This document shows positions 6,376 to 8,355 of a stretch of DNA of 8,355 nt, one piece after another. The stretch spans positions 1 through 8,355 of the forward strand of contig CAMTHN010000024.1 of NCBI GenBank assembly GCA_947072265.1. The letters are read 5' to 3'. Numbering within the stretch: the stretch's first letter is position 1; the number at the start of each line of letters is the position of its first letter. The notes beneath the pieces were generated by a model. The model saw only the letters and a list, made by a program, of their open reading frames with translations, had not been told where the DNA came from and did not search any database. The position numbers and the translations under genes are program-made. This stretch comes from an uncultured Clostridia bacterium. Its GTDB lineage: Bacteria > Bacillota > Clostridia > Oscillospirales > Ruminococcaceae.

Positions 6376-7383
6376 TTAATTAATTCCTATAAAATTTTTA
6401 GGTATAAATATATTATTATATAAATTTACTGCGTATCTGTCTGTCATCCCTGATATAAAATCACATATACACCTATCTATTCCATATATTTCTGATAATT
6501 CTATGTAAAATGTAGGTAATTCATCTTTATTAGTTTTAAAATAATTATATAACTTTTCGATAATACTAAAAACTTTAACTTCTTCCTGCAAACAAAATTT
6601 ACTTCTATAAACAGTAGTAAACATAAATTTTTTAAGCTCTTTATGGGCATTTAATACATTCAAATCCATACTTATATCATTCTTATCAAAACTTTTTTCA
6701 ACAATAGATGATATCATAGTTGTTATTCTATTACTTTTTGTTTTTCCAAGAACATCTATGCATAGTTTAGGAATATCATAATTAGATATTATATTTGCTT
6801 TTATAGAATCTTCTATATCATGATTTATATATGCAACTTTATCAGATATTTTAAGAACTCTTCCTTCTAATGTTTCAGATTCTTTAGAAGAATGGCACTC
6901 TATACCATCTAAAACTTCTTTTGTTAGGTTTAATCCTTTTCCATCTTTTTCTAAAAATTCAACAACTCTTAAACTTTGTATGGCATGGACAAACCTTTCA
7001 TTAGAAATTTGGTTTAATGACCTCTCTCCTGCATGTCCAAATGGTGCATGTCCCAAATCATGACCTAAGGCCATCGCCTCTACAAGATCTTCATTTAAAT
7101 TTAAAGCTCTACATATAGTTCTTGCTATTTGAGAAACCTCTAATGTATGCGTCAACCTTGTTCTATAATAATCCATTCCAGGAGATATAAAAACCTGTGT
7201 TTTATATTTAAGTCTTCTAAAACTACTAGAATGTAAAATTCTATCCCTATCTCGTTGAAAAACCGTTCTAAAATTACAATCTTCTTCATCTCTCTTTCTT
7301 CCTATAGATTTTGATGAAAAAGTTGCAAATTTAGAAAATATAATCTCTTCATTTTTTTCTATTGTATTCCTAAAACATTTCAT
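6376..7383 (-). CDS. dgt: dGTPase-like HD-domain phosphohydrolase
   Basis: Members of this family hydrolyse deoxynucleoside triphosphates to the nucleoside and inorganic triphosphate, adjusting dNTP pools. The 335-residue product shows the family's N-terminal block DRDRILHSSSFRRLKYKTQVF (45-65) and the full HD metal site: His79 in RLTHTLEVSQIAR, His108-Asp109 in ALGHDLGHAPFGHAGE, and Asp181 in ISDKVAYINHDIEDS. His112 and His117 are also kept. Length fits the shorter Gram-positive type rather than the roughly 500-residue E. coli Dgt, so dGTP specificity cannot be assumed; some homologues accept several dNTPs. AAAAGGA (7392-7398) 8 nt upstream supports ATG at 7383. It lies 22 nt after the yigZ-like gene and 29 nt before dnaG; this placement beside primase recurs in Clostridia and fits a link between dNTP supply and replication. 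Confidence 0.93.
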   Translation of the reverse strand: MKCFRNTIEKNEEIIFSKFATFSSKSIGRKRDEEDCNFRTVFQRDRDRILHSSSFRRLKYKTQVFISPGMDYYRTRLTHTLEVSQIARTICRALNLNEDLVEAMALGHDLGHAPFGHAGERSLNQISNERFVHAIQSLRVVEFLEKDGKGLNLTKEVLDGIECHSSKESETLEGRVLKISDKVAYINHDIEDSIKANIISNYDIPKLCIDVLGKTKSNRITTMISSIVEKSFDKNDISMDLNVLNAHKELKKFMFTTVYRSKFCLQEEVKVFSIIEKLYNYFKTNKDELPTFYIELSEIYGIDRCICDFISGMTDRYAVNLYNNIFIPKNFIGIN

Positions 7384-7405
7384 TTTAAATATCCTTTTAA
7401 ATAAT

Positions 7406-8023
7406 TTATAAATTTAAAAATATAGAACCCAATATTCTATATTCTATCATATTATTAGATAGATTAACAATATTATATATAAATTTCTCTCTCTCTTCTT
7501 TTACAATAGAAATATTGAATAAAACTTTATCTGTAAACTGTCTATCAGATATATTACAGGAATAATTTTCGGATATATTAGTTATAATATTATAAAAATT
7601 ATAACTAGATAAAATAGAAATAACATCACATTCTTTCATTAAAATTATTTCACTTTTATCTATAGCCCCCATACACGCACTAGAATAAGCTCTAACAAGT
7701 CCACCAGCACCTAATAAAACACCTCCAAAATACCTAGTAATAACACAACATACATTAGATAGTTCGTTTTTTTCTAATATATAAAGAATAGGCTTACCTG
7801 CTGTTCCTTGGGGCTCTCCATCATCAGAAAGCTTTTTATAATTATTTTTTTGAACTATGTAAGCAAAAACATTATGTCTTGCATCATTATAATTTTTTTT
7901 AATTTCTAAAATTTTTTTTTCCGCTTTATAAATACTATCTATAGTAAAAATATTACATATAAATTTTGATTTTTTTTCTGATAATTCAAAATATGCATTT
8001 TGTTTAATGGTTTTATAAAACAA
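7406..8023 (-). CDS. yigZ: YigZ/YvyE-like protein of the IMPACT (UPF0029) family
   Basis: The 205-residue product has an N-terminal UPF0029/IMPACT domain (about 15-120) with the hallmark SDDGEPQGTAGKPIL (66-80) and VITRYFGGVLLGAGGLVRAYSSA (94-116). A weaker C-terminal part (about 130-205) corresponds to the ferredoxin-like DUF1949 domain found in E. coli YigZ. Eukaryotic IMPACT controls the kinase GCN2; the bacterial role is not settled, with nucleic acid or translation-factor binding proposed from structures. No ATG is near the N-terminus. TTG at 8023 is taken as start because GGAG (8032-8035) lies 8 nt upstream and MFYKTIKQNAYFELSEKKSKFI resembles other family N-termini. It is the first gene of the dgt-dnaG-sigA-rrf2 cluster, just downstream of the rpmE terminator. 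Confidence 0.92.
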   Translation of the reverse strand: MFYKTIKQNAYFELSEKKSKFICNIFTIDSIYKAEKKILEIKKNYNDARHNVFAYIVQKNNYKKLSDDGEPQGTAGKPILYILEKNELSNVCCVITRYFGGVLLGAGGLVRAYSSACMGAIDKSEIILMKECDVISILSSYNFYNIITNISENYSCNISDRQFTDKVLFNISIVKEEREKFIYNIVNLSNNMIEYRILGSIFLNL

Positions 8024-8031
8024 AATATCAG

Positions 8032-8035
8032 CTCC
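8032..8035 (-). promoter_or_regulatory. Ribosome binding site supporting the TTG start of yigZ
   Basis: GGAG on the minus strand is 8 nt before TTG at 8023. It lies only 8 nt beyond the end of the rpmE terminator stem, within the downstream end of its U-rich tail. Confidence 0.7.
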
Positions 8036-8043
8036 AATTAAAA

Positions 8044-8073
8044 ATAAAAGTGGTGTAAAAACACCACTTTTAT
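8044..8073 (-). terminator. Rho-independent terminator after rpmE
   Basis: ATAAAAGTGGTGT (8044-8056) and ACACCACTTTTAT (8061-8073) form a perfect 13-bp stem with a 4-nt loop. On the minus strand it is followed by TTTTAATT. It lies 10 nt after the rpmE stop codon. It also stands 20 nt ahead of the yigZ start codon, so any read-through or attenuation here would set expression of the operon behind it. Confidence 0.9.
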
Positions 8074-8102
8074 TCTAAATATATTAACCATTGATATTAA
8101 AT
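8072..8102 (-). promoter_or_regulatory. Weak candidate promoter for the yigZ operon
   Basis: On the minus strand TAGAAT (8072-8077) is one base from the -10 consensus. The hexamer 17 bp upstream, TTAATA, inside the end of rpmE, is a poor -35. A start near 8065 would fall inside the terminator stem and leave out its 5' arm, so the hairpin could not form in that transcript. This is speculative. Confidence 0.2.
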
Positions 8103-8287
8103 CTTTTATTAAATCTATCAACACGACCGCCCGTATCAACAAGTTTTTGCTTACCTGTATAAAAAGGGTGACATTTTGAACAAATTTCAACCTTTATATC
8201 TTTTCTAGTAGAACAGGTTTCTATAACCTCTCCACAAGCACACTTAATAGTTGTTTCTTCATACCTAGGATGAATTCCTTCTCTCAC
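8084..8287 (-). CDS. rpmE: 50S ribosomal protein L31, zinc-binding type
   Basis: L31 is a small protein of the large subunit that forms a bridge to the small subunit. The 67-residue product begins MREGIHPRYEE, matching the canonical MKEGIHP start. It has four cysteines, Cys16, Cys18, Cys36 and Cys39 (CACG, then CSKC), as in the zinc-binding C+ form. HPFYTGKQK (40-48) and DTGGRVDRFNKRF (51-63) are typical. The C+ form usually acts as a zinc reserve and is replaced by a cysteine-free paralogue under Zur control when zinc is scarce; no such paralogue is in the window. Start: GTG at 8287 is preferred over the in-frame ATG at 8293, because AGAGGTG lies 7 nt before GTG but only 1 nt before ATG. It is followed by its own terminator. 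Confidence 0.96.
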   Translation of the reverse strand: MREGIHPRYEETTIKCACGEVIETCSTRKDIKVEICSKCHPFYTGKQKLVDTGGRVDRFNKRFNING

Positions 8288-8294
8288 TAACATT

Positions 8295-8301
8295 CACCTC
8301 T
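8295..8301 (-). promoter_or_regulatory. Ribosome binding site deciding the rpmE start
   Basis: AGAGGTG on the minus strand has 7 nt to GTG at 8287 but only 1 nt to ATG at 8293. This fits the canonical L31 N-terminus. Confidence 0.8.
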
Positions 8302-8328
8302 TTGCTTATAAAAGTCATTTATTCATGA

Positions 8329-8334
8329 ATTATA
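8329..8334 (-). promoter_or_regulatory. Predicted -10 element of the rpmE promoter
   Basis: TATAAT on the minus strand is a perfect -10 box. A start near 8322 would give a leader of about 35 nt. With 17-bp spacing the -35 box would begin 2 bp beyond the window edge; only its last four bases, GATT, are visible. The short leader leaves no room for a ribosomal leader structure. Confidence 0.55.
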
Positions 8335-8355
8335 CTATATATAAATATATAAATC

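Noticed and set aside
8288..8322. Autoregulatory L31 leader structure
   Set aside because: The predicted rpmE leader is only about 35 nt and shows no stable stem.

Overview
The window is very AT-rich, low-GC Gram-positive chromosomal DNA. The pair gpr (germination protease) and spoIIP marks an endospore former. An RNase P RNA that looks A-type and a dgt-dnaG-sigA gene order point to Clostridia rather than Bacilli. I cannot name the genus from this sequence. It reads as ordinary core chromosome: I see no mobile element, CRISPR array, tRNA or phage gene.

Left part (1-2611): rpsT (ribosomal protein S20) runs leftward into a strong terminator. Divergent from it, gpr and spoIIP run rightward. rpsT-gpr-spoIIP is a familiar gene order in spore formers. 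SpoIIP remodels septal peptidoglycan during engulfment, and Gpr degrades small acid-soluble spore proteins (SASPs) at germination, so the two genes serve the beginning and the end of the spore's life. A SigE-like promoter candidate lies between them.

Middle (2611-3047): spoIIP converges on rnpB (RNase P RNA, minus strand). A bidirectional hairpin separates the two genes. rnpB has an exact consensus promoter (TTGACA, 17 bp, TATAAT). That promoter sits inside a perfect 20-bp inverted repeat which also overlaps the stop codon of the upstream regulator gene.

Right part (3044-8355): everything is on the minus strand. In transcription order the genes are rpmE (L31, zinc-binding type), a terminator hairpin, yigZ-like (IMPACT family), dgt-like HD phosphohydrolase, dnaG (primase), sigA/rpoD (housekeeping sigma factor) and an Rrf2-family regulator with a cysteine cluster. 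The last five have gaps of only 22-33 nt and look like one operon. This is a clostridial version of the macromolecular synthesis operon, joining replication priming, nucleotide metabolism and transcription initiation. The Rrf2 gene at its end reads straight towards rnpB.

Four starts differ from the longest possible ORF or use a non-ATG codon, chosen from Shine-Dalgarno spacing and family N-termini: rpmE (GTG at 8287), yigZ (TTG at 8023), sigA (ATG at 4564) and rrf2 (ATG at 3445). I found no convincing undescribed system. The most interesting spots are the inverted repeat around the rnpB promoter and the terminator abutting the yigZ translation start.
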